Notes: generated from the letters alone by a model not told the origin. A stretch of DNA of 64,000 nt from an uncultured Lachnospiraceae bacterium (GCA_910584725.1 CAJUBE010000003.1:62001-126000), one strand, 5' to 3'; shown: positions 16,868 through 26,567, counted from the stretch's first letter. Numbers and translations are program-made.

Positions 16868-17263
16868 TTATTTGTACATCTCACGCCACTCCATGTCTCC
16901 TCTGTCGAGTGATTTAATCAAAAGCTCCGCAGACGCCAGATTGGTAGCCAGCGGAATATTATGCCTGTCACAGAGCATAACCACATTGTTGACATCCGGC
17001 TCGTGTGACTTCGGATAGAGCGGGTCTCTCAGAAAAATAACAAGATCAATCTGGTTGTGCTCGATCTGCGCTCCGATCTGCTGTGCCCCGCCCAGATGCC
17101 CGGCCAGATACTTGTGGATGGTCAGATTGGTCACCTCCTCAATCAGCCTTCCGGTCGTCCCCGTGGCATAAAGCTCATTTTTGCTCAAAATTCCCCGATA
17201 AGCGATACAGAAATTCTGCATCAGTTTTTTCTTTGCATCATGTGCGATCAACGCGATATTCAT
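16868..17263 (-). CDS. mgsA: Methylglyoxal synthase
   Basis: 131 residues, close to the family norm. The N-terminal IALIAHDAKK, the phosphate-binding ATGTTGRL (about residues 53-60), the GGAQQIGA segment and the catalytic Asp in FLRDPL are typical of MgsA, which makes methylglyoxal from dihydroxyacetone phosphate. Start and rodA stop overlap in an ATGA. It is the metabolic member of the cell-shape operon. Confidence 0.94.
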   Translation of the reverse strand: MNIALIAHDAKKKLMQNFCIAYRGILSKNELYATGTTGRLIEEVTNLTIHKYLAGHLGGAQQIGAQIEHNQIDLVIFLRDPLYPKSHEPDVNNVVMLCDRHNIPLATNLASAELLIKSLDRGDMEWREMYK

Positions 17264-18381
17264 TTGCTAACACCCCTGTCGTTTTTGCATTGCAGCCGTA
17301 TATTCAGCACAAATCCGATTCCGATATAGAGACTGACAACCGAAGTCAGCCCATAACTGACAAACGGAAGCGGAATACCCGTATTCGGACTTGCGCCGGT
17401 AGCCACCGCAATATTCAGCATCCCCTGAAAGCCGACCAGCGCCGCAACCCCCGCCGCGATGATCGTGCCCGCCAGATCTTTTGCCTTCCTAGCTACCATA
17501 ATACATTCAAATGAGATGAAAATCAATAACACAATTACCACACAGCCGCCAACGAAGCCAAATTCTTCGCCAATCACCGCATAAATAAAGTCTGTTTCCA
17601 CCTCAGCAATGAAATTTCCGTTTTTCACAGAGCTGATTTCATTTGTGTTGTAACCTTTTCCGTAAAGCATTCCTGAACCGATTGCCATCATGGAATTATT
17701 CTGCTGGTATGCCTCCGTATCGGAGTATTCGTCAGGATAAAGCCATGCCAGGATACGCCTCTGCTGGAAATCGTTGATGATCTCCTGTTCCGGCTGCAAA
17801 ATCAGCGTCAGCGCGATGATAAAGGCCGGTACTGCCACGGAAACCGCAAGAATCACGTATTTCCAGCTCACACCGCCTACAAACATCACCACGCAGAAAA
17901 GAATCACCACCATAATGCTGGTGGACAAATCCGGCTGACTGAGAATCAGAACGATCGAAGGGACAAACAGAGCCACACAGCTTGCGACAATCTTAAATGT
18001 CCCCATCTCCTCCTTATGTTTCATGATAAACTGTGCAAAAAATAAAATCAACAGAATCTTGGCCGTCTCCGAGGGCTGAAACTGGATGCCGAAGAGATTC
18101 AGCCACCGCTGGGCGCCGGCAACCCTCACGCCGATCGCCCTCACCAGATACAGGAGGGCAAGATTCACCGCATACATAATCCAATAAAACCGAAGGATTA
18201 CCGTATAATCAAACAGGGACAAAACCAGCATTAAGAAAAATCCGAAAACAGCTCCGGCAATCTGCCTGGATTGCAAAGATTCCTTGGCGCTGCCGATGGC
18301 AAGAACACCCACCGCCGTGAGCGCCACCACCAAAATAATCAATTTGAAATCATAGTCCCTGATGTGGTAATGTTTCAACAT
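17260..18381 (-). CDS. rodA: RodA/FtsW/SpoVE family peptidoglycan polymerase
   Basis: 373 residues with about ten membrane helices. The conserved QPSETAKILLILFFA (about residue 103), SQPDLSTSIM and the final GIPLPFVSYGLTSVVSLYIGIG are SEDS-family signatures. RodA polymerises glycan strands with PBP2 during elongation. Its presence with mreBCD and mrdA supports the RodA name. It is coupled to mgsA downstream. Confidence 0.92.
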   Translation of the reverse strand: MLKHYHIRDYDFKLIILVVALTAVGVLAIGSAKESLQSRQIAGAVFGFFLMLVLSLFDYTVILRFYWIMYAVNLALLYLVRAIGVRVAGAQRWLNLFGIQFQPSETAKILLILFFAQFIMKHKEEMGTFKIVASCVALFVPSIVLILSQPDLSTSIMVVILFCVVMFVGGVSWKYVILAVSVAVPAFIIALTLILQPEQEIINDFQQRRILAWLYPDEYSDTEAYQQNNSMMAIGSGMLYGKGYNTNEISSVKNGNFIAEVETDFIYAVIGEEFGFVGGCVVIVLLIFISFECIMVARKAKDLAGTIIAAGVAALVGFQGMLNIAVATGASPNTGIPLPFVSYGLTSVVSLYIGIGFVLNIRLQCKNDRGVSK

Positions 18382-18398
18382 TTCACATTTTCTCCTGC

Positions 18399-18501
18399 CG
18401 AGTTTGCCGCAGGCAAATCTCGCTGTCGAACGTTGTTATTGACCTGCTTTTTCTGCCGAGTTTGCCGTAGGCAAATCTCGCAATCGAGCTTTGCTCGATT
18501 T
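18399..18501 (-). repeat. Family B structured repeat, copy 3 (after minE)
   Basis: Two copies of a CGAG-TTTGCC...GGCAAA-TCTCG hairpin (about 18399-18422 and 18457-18480), then AATCGAGC-TTT-GCTCGATT. It ends two bases before the minE stop codon. Confidence 0.65.
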
Positions 18502-18502
18502 G

Positions 18503-18766
18503 TTATTGTTTTAGATCTAAAATCGGTATATTCGCGTAGAGCGTCGGATTTTTGATCCCGTGTCCTTTGCCGTTTGTCTGCGTAATCTGGATCTCCATGC
18601 TCTCGGCGTCTATCTTCATGTACTTGGATATCACCTTGGCGATATCGTTCTTAATCATTTCCATCATCTCCTGCGAACAGTTGACCCTGTCGGAGATAAG
18701 CAGTATTTTCAGCCGGTCTTTGGCTATTTGTCTGGAGCTTTTCCGTTTCAACAGATTTTTAAACAC
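18503..18766 (-). CDS. minE: Division-site topological factor MinE
   Basis: 87 residues, GTG start with GGGGGG upstream. The N-terminal MFKNLLKRKSSRQIAKDRLK combines the membrane-targeting and MinD-contact regions. The following ISKYM segment and beta strands form the dimer domain. MinE displaces MinD from the membrane and sets its oscillation. It lies 11 bases after minD. Confidence 0.92.
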   Translation of the reverse strand: MFKNLLKRKSSRQIAKDRLKILLISDRVNCSQEMMEMIKNDIAKVISKYMKIDAESMEIQITQTNGKGHGIKNPTLYANIPILDLKQ

Positions 18767-18777
18767 GCTGATCCCCC

Positions 18778-19569
18778 CTAACCTTTATGGAAAATACCCG
18801 TCACCTTCGTCCAAAACGAGACACCCTTGTCAAAGTCCATAAAGGGAACCTCCTCGCCTATGATCCGGTAACAGATATTCTGGTATGCCTTTCCCGCCAG
18901 TGTATTGCTTCCGACTAACGGTTCTCCCTGATTTGTGGCAATCACCACATTTTCATCATCCGGCACCCTTCCAATCAGGGGCAGCGACAAAATATCCACC
19001 ACATCCTCCGAGGACATCATATCGCCTCTTCTTATCATGTCCTGTCTGATCCTGTTGATAATCAGATCCATCCTATGTATTTCATTGGCTTCCAGAAGGC
19101 CGATGATCCGATCCGCATCCCGGATCGCGGAGACCTCCGGTGTCGTCACTACAAGCGCCCTGTCCGCGCCCGCTATGGCGTTCTGAAACCCCTGTTCAAT
19201 CCCTGCCGGGCAGTCCAGAATGATATAGTCAAACTGATCCCGCAGATGACTGATCATGCGCACCATCTGAGAGGGATTGACCGCGCTTTTATCCTTTGTC
19301 TGTGCCGACGGCAGGAGAAACAGGGTCGGGTAACGTTTATCCCGTATAATCGCCTGTTTGATGCGGCAGTTTCCCTCCACCACATCCACCAGATTGTATA
19401 CAATCCGGTTCTCCAGTCCCATCACCACATCCAGATTCCGAAGGCCGATATCCGTGTCGATCAGAATGACCTTCTTCCCCATGGCTGCCAGACCTGTTCC
19501 GACGTTTGCTGAGGTGGTGGTCTTTCCCACCCCGCCTTTCCCTGACGTGACGACAATCACTTCACTCAT
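18778..19569 (-). CDS. minD: Septum-site-determining ATPase MinD
   Basis: 263 residues. The deviant Walker A (SGKGGVGKTT, residues 9-18), the switch II DCPAGIE (about 118-124) and the C-terminal amphipathic end (FWTKVTGIFHKG) are characteristic. It binds membrane as an ATP dimer and carries MinC. A strong GGAGG ribosome site precedes it. Confidence 0.95.
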   Translation of the reverse strand: MSEVIVVTSGKGGVGKTTTSANVGTGLAAMGKKVILIDTDIGLRNLDVVMGLENRIVYNLVDVVEGNCRIKQAIIRDKRYPTLFLLPSAQTKDKSAVNPSQMVRMISHLRDQFDYIILDCPAGIEQGFQNAIAGADRALVVTTPEVSAIRDADRIIGLLEANEIHRMDLIINRIRQDMIRRGDMMSSEDVVDILSLPLIGRVPDDENVVIATNQGEPLVGSNTLAGKAYQNICYRIIGEEVPFMDFDKGVSFWTKVTGIFHKG

Positions 19570-19623
19570 AGCAAGTCCTCCATTGATGAATTGTTATCGT
19601 CTACCAAACTCTCCGCCCACCTC

Positions 19624-19776
19624 GTTCAGCCCGCGCCATTCGCGAAGGCGCCTGCGACGCTTTCCCACTGCTTACGCAGTTAACTTTGCTCATGAGATGG
19701 CGCTCCGCTCATGCTCTGTAAAAATGGCTCATTCATGCGAGCATGATTTGGCCGTTTTTACAGAGCATGGCTGAAC
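19624..19776 (-). repeat. Multi-branch inverted-repeat element after minC (element D)
   Basis: Outer arms GTTCAGCC (19624-19631) and GGCTGAAC (19769-19776) enclose two branches. One is GCGCCAT/ATGGCGC (19634-19640/19697-19703). The other is a 19-base stem with one wobble pair (19710-19728/19751-19769), itself enclosing TCATGC/GCATGA-type arms. It ends one base from the minC stop. Confidence 0.72.
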
Positions 19777-19777
19777 T

Positions 19778-20464
19778 TTAGAAAGGCAGATCATTCAGTA
19801 ATTCTTTGGTAATCGGCTCAATAAAAACTCTGGCGTCGTTCACATAAGCAATTTTCGGCTGAATCTTCGGTTTGATCGACCACTTGCTCTGTTTCTCTGA
19901 TGTTTTGTATTTGAAATCGCCGATCTTTAACTTCTCCGGCGACATTTCAAGCGCTACCACAAAATGTCCGTCCTCGCCGTTTCCGCCGGCGTAGGCTTGT
20001 CCGTATAGACCGCCCAGCACCACGATATCCTTGCTGGATATGATGCACGCGCCCGGATAGACGTCCCCCAGCACAATGATGCTGTTCTCCGTCTCCAGAA
20101 TCTGACCGTCCTTTAGGGTTCCCTTATAGAACTGTCCCGCGTTCTCCATCACCTCCTGATGGAAGGAAAGCTGCTGCAGAGCCTTGACAAAGTTCCGCTC
20201 CGTCTCCTCGTCCTTCCCCATAATACAGACAATCTTCAACCGGGAATTGGCTGATATGACGTCCACGATCTGCCGCTCCTCCTGGTCAGAAAGCACTCTG
20301 CCCTCAAAGGAGAGCACCATGCTGGCATCCTTAAAGAAATTGGCTGACTCGCTGAATTTCATTGCAATTTCCTCCAGAAGCTGCGAAAAAGGAAGCTCGC
20401 TGTCTAAAAAGATGGAAAGCCCGTTTGGAAAACTCTTGATAATCACTGCATTTTTCATATACAC
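19778..20464 (-). CDS. minC: Septum-site-determining protein MinC
   Basis: 228 residues. The N-terminal half (residues 1-100) is the FtsZ-inhibiting domain. The C-terminal beta-helix domain (about 115-210) has the repeated GDVYPGACIISSKDIVVLG pattern that binds MinD and closes dimers. It is expressed with minD and minE; a structured element separates minC from minD. Confidence 0.92.
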   Translation of the reverse strand: MYMKNAVIIKSFPNGLSIFLDSELPFSQLLEEIAMKFSESANFFKDASMVLSFEGRVLSDQEERQIVDVISANSRLKIVCIMGKDEETERNFVKALQQLSFHQEVMENAGQFYKGTLKDGQILETENSIIVLGDVYPGACIISSKDIVVLGGLYGQAYAGGNGEDGHFVVALEMSPEKLKIGDFKYKTSEKQSKWSIKPKIQPKIAYVNDARVFIEPITKELLNDLPF

Positions 20465-20489
20465 ACCTCTATCCTTACATTTCCTATCA

Positions 20490-23366
20490 TCAATCGGCGT
20501 TTATTTCGCCGCCAGCAAGCTCGCCTGCCGTACCGGTAATAATCTCTTCTTCCTCTTTCAACCCGTAATAGTACGCATATACGTCCTTGGCGATCTGCGC
20601 CGCATAATCGGATGTATAACCGTTTGCTACACGCACTGTCACAGATATCTCCGGTGCCGCATAGGGCGCATAGCTGATAAAAAGCGCGTGGTTCGGGCGG
20701 TTTCTGCTCTCCTGCGCCGTACCGGTCTTACCCGCCACATCCACATCCAGATCAGAAAAATACCTTTTGTTTTCCACCACACCGCGCATCCCTGTATGGA
20801 TCGCATCCCAATACGCCGGATCCATATCGATCCGGTTTCGGACCGTAGCTTCATTCTCCCGAATGAGACTGCCATTCTGGTCTTCCACCTTGTCTACCAG
20901 AGTTAAATTATAGCATGTTCCGCTGTTGGCAACGGTTGTAACATATCGCGCAAGTCCGGCCGTGGTGTAGTTGTTCGTGCCGTGGCCGATGGCGGAACGA
21001 ACCGCGTCCAGATCGGATACGCCCGGCGCATACTCCTCAATCTCAATGCCAGAGGTTTCCGAAAGGCCGTACATATCCGCATACTTGGCGAGTTTGTTTA
21101 GACCCACACTGTCATTGTAAGTATCTCCCACAGTTCCAAGACGGTAGCCAACCTCATAGAAATAAGCGTTACAAGAATAGCGAATACCTCCCGTTACATT
21201 TAAGGAACCGTGGGCACCGGGATAAATATGACATCGGGCCGGCGGATAAATTTTGTCATAAATACCGGCACAGGTAATGGTATCCGTCAAGGTAATTACC
21301 CCCTCCAGAAGCCCGGCCGTGGCGGAAACAGGCTTGAAAGTGGATCCCGGCGCCGTCCGCTGCTGTGTCGCGTAGTTTAACATCGGACTGGACAGATCGT
21401 TTCTCAGACTTGCGAAATATGCCGCGTCTACGCCGTTCGCCATCCGGTTATTGTCATAGCTCGGGTAGGAGGCGATGGCCAGTACATCCCCCGTGTTCAC
21501 ATCCGTGACAACAATGGAGCCGGAGTAAGGGTCAAGTGCCAGCTGCGCCGGCGTCAAGTCAAGCTGCTCGATACGGTTGCGCATGAAAGCGTAAGGCGTC
21601 ACCGCCCCGGCCCGAAACTGCGCGATTTCCTCCTCGGTCGGCTCCACCACATACTGCTCCATCAAAAGCTCGCAGATCTGCCGTCCGGAAATCTCATCGT
21701 TCAGGATCATGTATCGGTAAATCTTTTTATCAAAATCCAGATCCTGATCAAGCGCCTCGAAAATATATTCCAGAATCTTATGATAAATCTCCACGGAATC
21801 AGAATACCGCGAATCTATGTCCAGCTTGGAGACATTGATCCAGTTCTGCGCGATGGCATAATTCAGATACTCGTTTAAACTGATCACTTCATCCTTCGTC
21901 CATGCGATGTAAGTGGCGTCATTTTTATCCACCACATCCTCCATCAGAATATCCCTGTCATACAGAGTAGACGCCACGTAACTCTCATAGACCTGATACT
22001 CCTCCGTCAGCGCCTCGTAAGGGGTACAGCTTACTGTCAGCTCGTCCTCCAGCGTAGCAAAAACGCGCGCCTTTTTGTCCAGATAAGCCTCCTGTACGAC
22101 TTTTTCCGTATCCCCCGCATACTCAGAGGTAAAGTGGGTGGTGTCAATCACATTGTTGTTGATGCAGGCGTAATACACATCGTAGATGGGAATGGGAATA
22201 TTCCCGCCGCTTCCCCCCTCCGGGGGTGTATATTCTTTGATATTCTCTATCTTATTCAGAAGAATCGCTGCCAGTTTGGATTCCAGAATGTGATAACAGG
22301 CTTTCTGCAGCCCGGTGTCCAGCGTCAGCACAATATCATTGCCCGCCGCCGGCTCCACTCTGTCGCTTGTCTCCACCACCTTACCCATATTATCCACATA
22401 CACGGTTTCGGAACCCTTTTTCCCCTGCAGCTCCATCTCCATGGAGGCTTCAATCCCGGATTTTCCGACAGTATCGTTCAAATCGTAGGAGGGGTCCTGC
22501 GCCTGCAGCTCCTGCAACTCTTCCTGGGCCACCCGGCCCGTGTAGCCGATCACCTGCGCGTAGTAGATACTCTCGTTGTATTTGCGGATCGTCCCCTCGG
22601 CAATCGCCACGCCGTCCAGACTGTCCGCATTCTCCATGATGACAGCCACCGTCTCCTGCGATACATTTTCCGCCACCGTGGTGGCAATGTAGCGCTGGTA
22701 ACTGTTGGCGCTCATGGCATAGCGGATCGTGATGATCTTCAATACCTCCTCTTTGGAAAAGCCAAGCCCCTCCACAAAGCTGTCAGAATCCTCGTCGTCC
22801 GTATAATCGCCGATGCCGTAACGGCTTGTCCCGCACAGATATTTGATCACATCCTCGGGTGCGGCGGCCTTCTCACGCTCCTTCAAATCATCCGCGGACG
22901 CGTAACCGTAAATATCCGCCAGAAAACGCAGAAGCTGCGCGCCCTCCACATTGTACACATACCGCCCGCTCTTGTTCAGTTCAATATGAAAATCGCTGAT
23001 CACATGGTCGCCGTTCTCCTCAATCATGGTAATCAGTCTGCGGATCGTATTGTTCAGCTTCGCATTTTTCCCCCGTCCGGACTCGTACACATCCTCGATC
23101 GTGACGGAGTAGGCCAGTTCATTGTAGGCCAAAAGGTTGCCGTCCCGGTCTAAAATATTGCCTCTGGTCGCGGGAAGCGTCCTCTCCTTCCTGATCTGTA
23201 ACTGAAAATCGTTGTAATACTGCTCCCCGTTCACGATTTGAAGCTGAAATATCCAGTAAATCAGATACCCTCCCATGCCGGCAATCACAAGCATCAGCAC
23301 GAGAAGCCGGGAGGTGACCATATTCATAAAATTTTCTTTAAAATGCTCTAAAAGTTCCTCAAACAA
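20490..23366 (-). CDS. mrdA: Penicillin-binding protein 2 (elongation transpeptidase), long form
   Basis: 958 residues, longer than typical PBP2 (about 600-700). One N-terminal membrane helix (about 17-35) is followed by the pedestal domain (TRGNILDRDGNLLAYN). The transpeptidase domain shows STFK (SxxK), SCN (SxN) and KTGTA. The extra length is a large insertion between the pedestal and the catalytic domain (roughly residues 330-600), seen in clostridial homologues. It works with RodA; its start overlaps mreD by eight bases. Confidence 0.92.
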   Translation of the reverse strand: MFEELLEHFKENFMNMVTSRLLVLMLVIAGMGGYLIYWIFQLQIVNGEQYYNDFQLQIRKERTLPATRGNILDRDGNLLAYNELAYSVTIEDVYESGRGKNAKLNNTIRRLITMIEENGDHVISDFHIELNKSGRYVYNVEGAQLLRFLADIYGYASADDLKEREKAAAPEDVIKYLCGTSRYGIGDYTDDEDSDSFVEGLGFSKEEVLKIITIRYAMSANSYQRYIATTVAENVSQETVAVIMENADSLDGVAIAEGTIRKYNESIYYAQVIGYTGRVAQEELQELQAQDPSYDLNDTVGKSGIEASMEMELQGKKGSETVYVDNMGKVVETSDRVEPAAGNDIVLTLDTGLQKACYHILESKLAAILLNKIENIKEYTPPEGGSGGNIPIPIYDVYYACINNNVIDTTHFTSEYAGDTEKVVQEAYLDKKARVFATLEDELTVSCTPYEALTEEYQVYESYVASTLYDRDILMEDVVDKNDATYIAWTKDEVISLNEYLNYAIAQNWINVSKLDIDSRYSDSVEIYHKILEYIFEALDQDLDFDKKIYRYMILNDEISGRQICELLMEQYVVEPTEEEIAQFRAGAVTPYAFMRNRIEQLDLTPAQLALDPYSGSIVVTDVNTGDVLAIASYPSYDNNRMANGVDAAYFASLRNDLSSPMLNYATQQRTAPGSTFKPVSATAGLLEGVITLTDTITCAGIYDKIYPPARCHIYPGAHGSLNVTGGIRYSCNAYFYEVGYRLGTVGDTYNDSVGLNKLAKYADMYGLSETSGIEIEEYAPGVSDLDAVRSAIGHGTNNYTTAGLARYVTTVANSGTCYNLTLVDKVEDQNGSLIRENEATVRNRIDMDPAYWDAIHTGMRGVVENKRYFSDLDVDVAGKTGTAQESRNRPNHALFISYAPYAAPEISVTVRVANGYTSDYAAQIAKDVYAYYYGLKEEEEIITGTAGELAGGEINAD

Positions 23367-23877
23367 ACTTCTTTCCGCTCCTCAGTTCGCTGCGCTCAAG
23401 CCCTGTGTTGATCCAGAGAATGAGCGGATATAAAAGCAAAGTAACCGCAATGGTGTACACAATTTCCGGTAAAATAATGTGCAGGAGATAATATGTAAAT
23501 TCAAAACGCCCCCGCAGCAGAAACAAAATAACATAACACCCAATACCATACAGAAAATCACTGCACAGAATAAGCGCCACCGGCAGTTTGATGTCCTGTG
23601 GATAAAAAATCTGCGCAAACTTGCCGTTCATATACCCGATGTACATATAAAGCAGCGCGTAAAACCCGATCACACTGGCAAAGAAAATATCCACCAGCAG
23701 ACCGCAGAAAAACCCGATCAGAAGCCCCGTCTTCTCCCCCCGCATAAAGCCGAAGGAAGCCGTCAGCACAATCAGCAGATTGGGCACAATCCCTCCAAAA
23801 GCCAGCGCGCGGAAAACCGTACACTGCAGCAGGAAACATATGAAAATCATTAATGCGGTAATAATGCCACGTTTCAC
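23359..23877 (-). CDS. mreD: Rod-shape-determining protein MreD
   Basis: 172 residues with about five membrane helices. GTG start with GGAGG six bases upstream, one base after the mreC stop. MreD is recognised by position and hydrophobic pattern rather than strong motifs. It is a membrane part of the elongasome. Confidence 0.88.
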   Translation of the reverse strand: MKRGIITALMIFICFLLQCTVFRALAFGGIVPNLLIVLTASFGFMRGEKTGLLIGFFCGLLVDIFFASVIGFYALLYMYIGYMNGKFAQIFYPQDIKLPVALILCSDFLYGIGCYVILFLLRGRFEFTYYLLHIILPEIVYTIAVTLLLYPLILWINTGLERSELRSGKKFV

Positions 23878-23878
23878 A

Positions 23879-24754
23879 TTAATCCTCCGTCTGAACGTTC
23901 TGTTTCAACTGCCGGATCACCAAAACCTCCTCCAGATGCTCAAAATCTACCGCCGGGGTTATGTATCCGGATTTGGTCAGATTGTTCGCATCCTGATTGA
24001 TCGTGTTGATATAACCGATCAGGATGCCCGGCAGATACTTGTCGCTGATGTCGGAGGTAACCACCTTATCTCCCTCCACCACCACATCGTCGCTGTCCAC
24101 GAGCTGCCCGAATTCAATAACACCTGATGCGTAAAGCTTCAGGTTCCCGGAGACGACCATGCGGTCAGCGCTGGCGAGCACCATGGCGCTCACGTTGGAA
24201 TCGTCCGCAATGATGGACTTCACCTTCGCCCAGTTGGGCCCCACGTCCACCACGCGCCCCACAAGGCCGCTCCCGGCCATCACGTTCATGTCCACGGCAA
24301 TGCCGTCGCTGGCCCCCTTATTGATCACAAAGGAGTAAAACCAGTTGCCGGAATCTCTGGCAATAATGCGCGCGCCTGTCTTCTCGTACTCGTCGTACTG
24401 AGCGTCCAGACTGTACAGCTCCCGCAAGTTGTTCAGCTCATAGCGATCCTGCTGGAGTCTGGTATTCTCGATGGTCAGCTCATCCACCTGCGCCTTGAGC
24501 TGCTCGTTCTGCGCAAGAAGCTCCCTGATCTGCACAAGCTCCTCCGAGCGGCCGGAAAGCCAGCTTCCCACCACACTGATCCCCTCCTCGAAGGGAACTA
24601 CAATATATCCCGCAATGGCAGACAAAGGCCCGCTGAATATTTTTGTGTTAAAGGTCAGCAGCACCATAGCCGTGCAGAGGATTGTTAAAATAAAAAGGAG
24701 ATATTTACCGGGTAATGTAAATTTCTCTCCTTTTCTTTTGACGACTGGACTCAT
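23879..24754 (-). CDS. mreC: Rod-shape-determining protein MreC
   Basis: 291 residues: one membrane helix (about 18-38), a coiled coil (about 65-110, ELVQIRELLAQNEQLKAQVD) and two beta domains with the GLVGRVVDVGPNWAKV motif typical of MreC. It links MreB inside to PBP2 and RodA outside. Its start overlaps the mreB stop by four bases. Confidence 0.93.
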   Translation of the reverse strand: MSPVVKRKGEKFTLPGKYLLFILTILCTAMVLLTFNTKIFSGPLSAIAGYIVVPFEEGISVVGSWLSGRSEELVQIRELLAQNEQLKAQVDELTIENTRLQQDRYELNNLRELYSLDAQYDEYEKTGARIIARDSGNWFYSFVINKGASDGIAVDMNVMAGSGLVGRVVDVGPNWAKVKSIIADDSNVSAMVLASADRMVVSGNLKLYASGVIEFGQLVDSDDVVVEGDKVVTSDISDKYLPGILIGYINTINQDANNLTKSGYITPAVDFEHLEEVLVIRQLKQNVQTED

Positions 24755-25761
24755 TTACTCATTCCTTCTATCGCGTAGGCAACCGATTTATAATTTTCTT
24801 CCTTGATGATCTTTCCAAGCCCGAGCGCTACGCTGGTTACCGGGTTTTCGGAGACGTTCACCTGCAGACCCGTGCCCTTGCTCATAAGCTGCGCCAGCTT
24901 GCTCACCTGGGAAGCGCCGCCCGTCAGATAAATACCGTGGCGATAGATATCCGCTGCCAGCTCCGGCGGTGTGCGCTCCAGAATCACCTTAATATTGTCA
25001 ATAATCGAATTAAAATGCTCAATCAGGCACTCGTCCACAAGAGCGGTGGGAATCTCCCTCTCCACAGGAAGTCCCGTCACGATATCCCTGCCGTAGACGA
25101 CTGCCCCCATCCTCTGGTCCTCCAGATCAAGAAGGGATGTCTTTACGACTTCTGCCGTCTTGCCACCGATAATCAGGCTGTACTCGCGGCGGATCGCCGC
25201 CTTGATCGCCTCGTCGAATTTGCGTCCGCCCACCTTGATCAGACGGCTGAGGACAATGCCTCCAAGGGAAAGAATGGAGATCTCCGTAGTATCAAAGCCC
25301 ACGTTGACCACAAGAACGCCCTGAGAATTTTTCACGTCAATCCCCAGTCCCAGACCGTCCGCCACAGCCTTATCCACTACCATAACCTTCCTGGCCTTTA
25401 CGTTGGACTCTTTGATCAAATCCTTGAAAGCGCGTTTCTCCACCTCGGTCACGTCCCACGGAACCGCGATGTAATAATCGGCAGGGCGAACATTATTTCT
25501 CATCATGCCGCTTAAAAAATATTTGACCAGCGTCTCCATATTTTGGATGTCCGCAATCACACCATTACTCAGAGGATAGGTGATGCTTATGTTGCTTGGC
25601 GCCTTCTCGTACATCTCGAACGCCGCGTCGCCGTATGCGAAAAGCGTCTTCTTATTCTCGATGGCGATCATGTTTTTTTCCACAAAAACGTCATCATCCG
25701 CGCGGTTATAAATTTTGATGTTGCTGGTGCCAAGGTCGATCCCAAATGCGTTGTTTGCCAA
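24751..25761 (-). CDS. mreB: Actin-like rod-shape protein MreB/Mbl
   Basis: 336 residues. Phosphate-1 loop GIDLGTSNIKIY (residues 8-19), phosphate-2 region VVNVGFDTTEIS, and the adenosine motif YLTGGASQVSKL. MreB filaments under the membrane guide wall synthesis in the elongasome. Whether it is the MreB or Mbl paralogue cannot be decided from one copy, but the adjacent mreC favours mreB. Confidence 0.92.
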   Translation of the reverse strand: MANNAFGIDLGTSNIKIYNRADDDVFVEKNMIAIENKKTLFAYGDAAFEMYEKAPSNISITYPLSNGVIADIQNMETLVKYFLSGMMRNNVRPADYYIAVPWDVTEVEKRAFKDLIKESNVKARKVMVVDKAVADGLGLGIDVKNSQGVLVVNVGFDTTEISILSLGGIVLSRLIKVGGRKFDEAIKAAIRREYSLIIGGKTAEVVKTSLLDLEDQRMGAVVYGRDIVTGLPVEREIPTALVDECLIEHFNSIIDNIKVILERTPPELAADIYRHGIYLTGGASQVSKLAQLMSKGTGLQVNVSENPVTSVALGLGKIIKEENYKSVAYAIEGMSK

Positions 25762-25794
25762 GGTAAATGTACCCCTCTTTCTTTCTGTTGAAAT

Positions 25795-26529
25795 TTAGAA
25801 CTTCTCTTCACCCTCTGACATGTCCGTCAGCAATCCGCTCTCCCGAAAGCTGAAATAATTGTTGTCTCCCAGAATGATATGGTCAATCAGAGGAATATCA
25901 GTGAGCGCTCCCGTCCGTCCGATCCGTTCCGTGACCTGCAGGTCATTCTCGCTCGGTGCTGGGTTCCCGCCGGGGTGGTTATGCAGAAGCATAATGCCTG
26001 CCGCACCGTTTCGAAACGCCTGAACAAACACCTCCCTGGGTGACAGGAGGGAAGCGTTTACCGTCCCCTTGGAGAGAATTTCCTCTCCGATCAGATGGTA
26101 ACCGGAATCCAGAAACAAGAGCAGAATATGCTCCACGCTCTCATGGCGGAACCGCTCCATGTAATAGTCCGCAACAGAATAAGGATCGTGGAAGGAAAGC
26201 CCGCTCTTCGCCTTCGCTCGTGCCATTCTCTTTGCAAATTCAGCGATGGCTTTGAGCTGAACTGCCTTAACCTCACCGATGCCTTCTATTTTCTGCAGCT
26301 CTTTCACGGATATGTGATACAGCCCCAAAAGACCGTTTCCGTATCCGGCTGTACGGGCAAGCACCCGCTCGCCAAGCTCCCTCGCGCTGACGCCTTTTGT
26401 CCCCGTCCGAAGGAGGATTGCCAGAAGCTCCGAGTCGGTCAGACTCTCGCTTCCGAAGGCGGCAAATTTCTCAAATGGAAGATTTTGCTGCCTGTAATAC
26501 TCATTGTTCTCACACTTTGCTGTTTTCAT
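25795..26529 (-). CDS. radC: RadC/JAB-domain protein
   Basis: About 244 residues from the ATG at 26529. A frame extension to a TTG at 26559 is less likely. An N-terminal helix-hairpin-helix region (about residues 15-95) precedes the JAB-type metal site HNHPGGNPAPSENDL. The historical link to DNA repair is doubtful and the biochemical role is unsettled. Gene order radC-mreB is common in Firmicutes. Confidence 0.88.
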   Translation of the reverse strand: MKTAKCENNEYYRQQNLPFEKFAAFGSESLTDSELLAILLRTGTKGVSARELGERVLARTAGYGNGLLGLYHISVKELQKIEGIGEVKAVQLKAIAEFAKRMARAKAKSGLSFHDPYSVADYYMERFRHESVEHILLLFLDSGYHLIGEEILSKGTVNASLLSPREVFVQAFRNGAAGIMLLHNHPGGNPAPSENDLQVTERIGRTGALTDIPLIDHIILGDNNYFSFRESGLLTDMSEGEEKF

Positions 26530-26567
26530 GCAGTCTCTTTCCCGACAGCTTCTCTCCAAAAGGACGG

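Noticed and set aside
16765..16884. Longer N-terminus of the DacF-like protein
   Set aside because: It reads through the family B repeat and would bury the lipoprotein signal peptide.
22134..23153. Long plus-strand frame of 339 codons opposite mrdA
   Set aside because: It is the mirror of the PBP2 coding sequence, with His/Arg-rich composition and no ribosome site.
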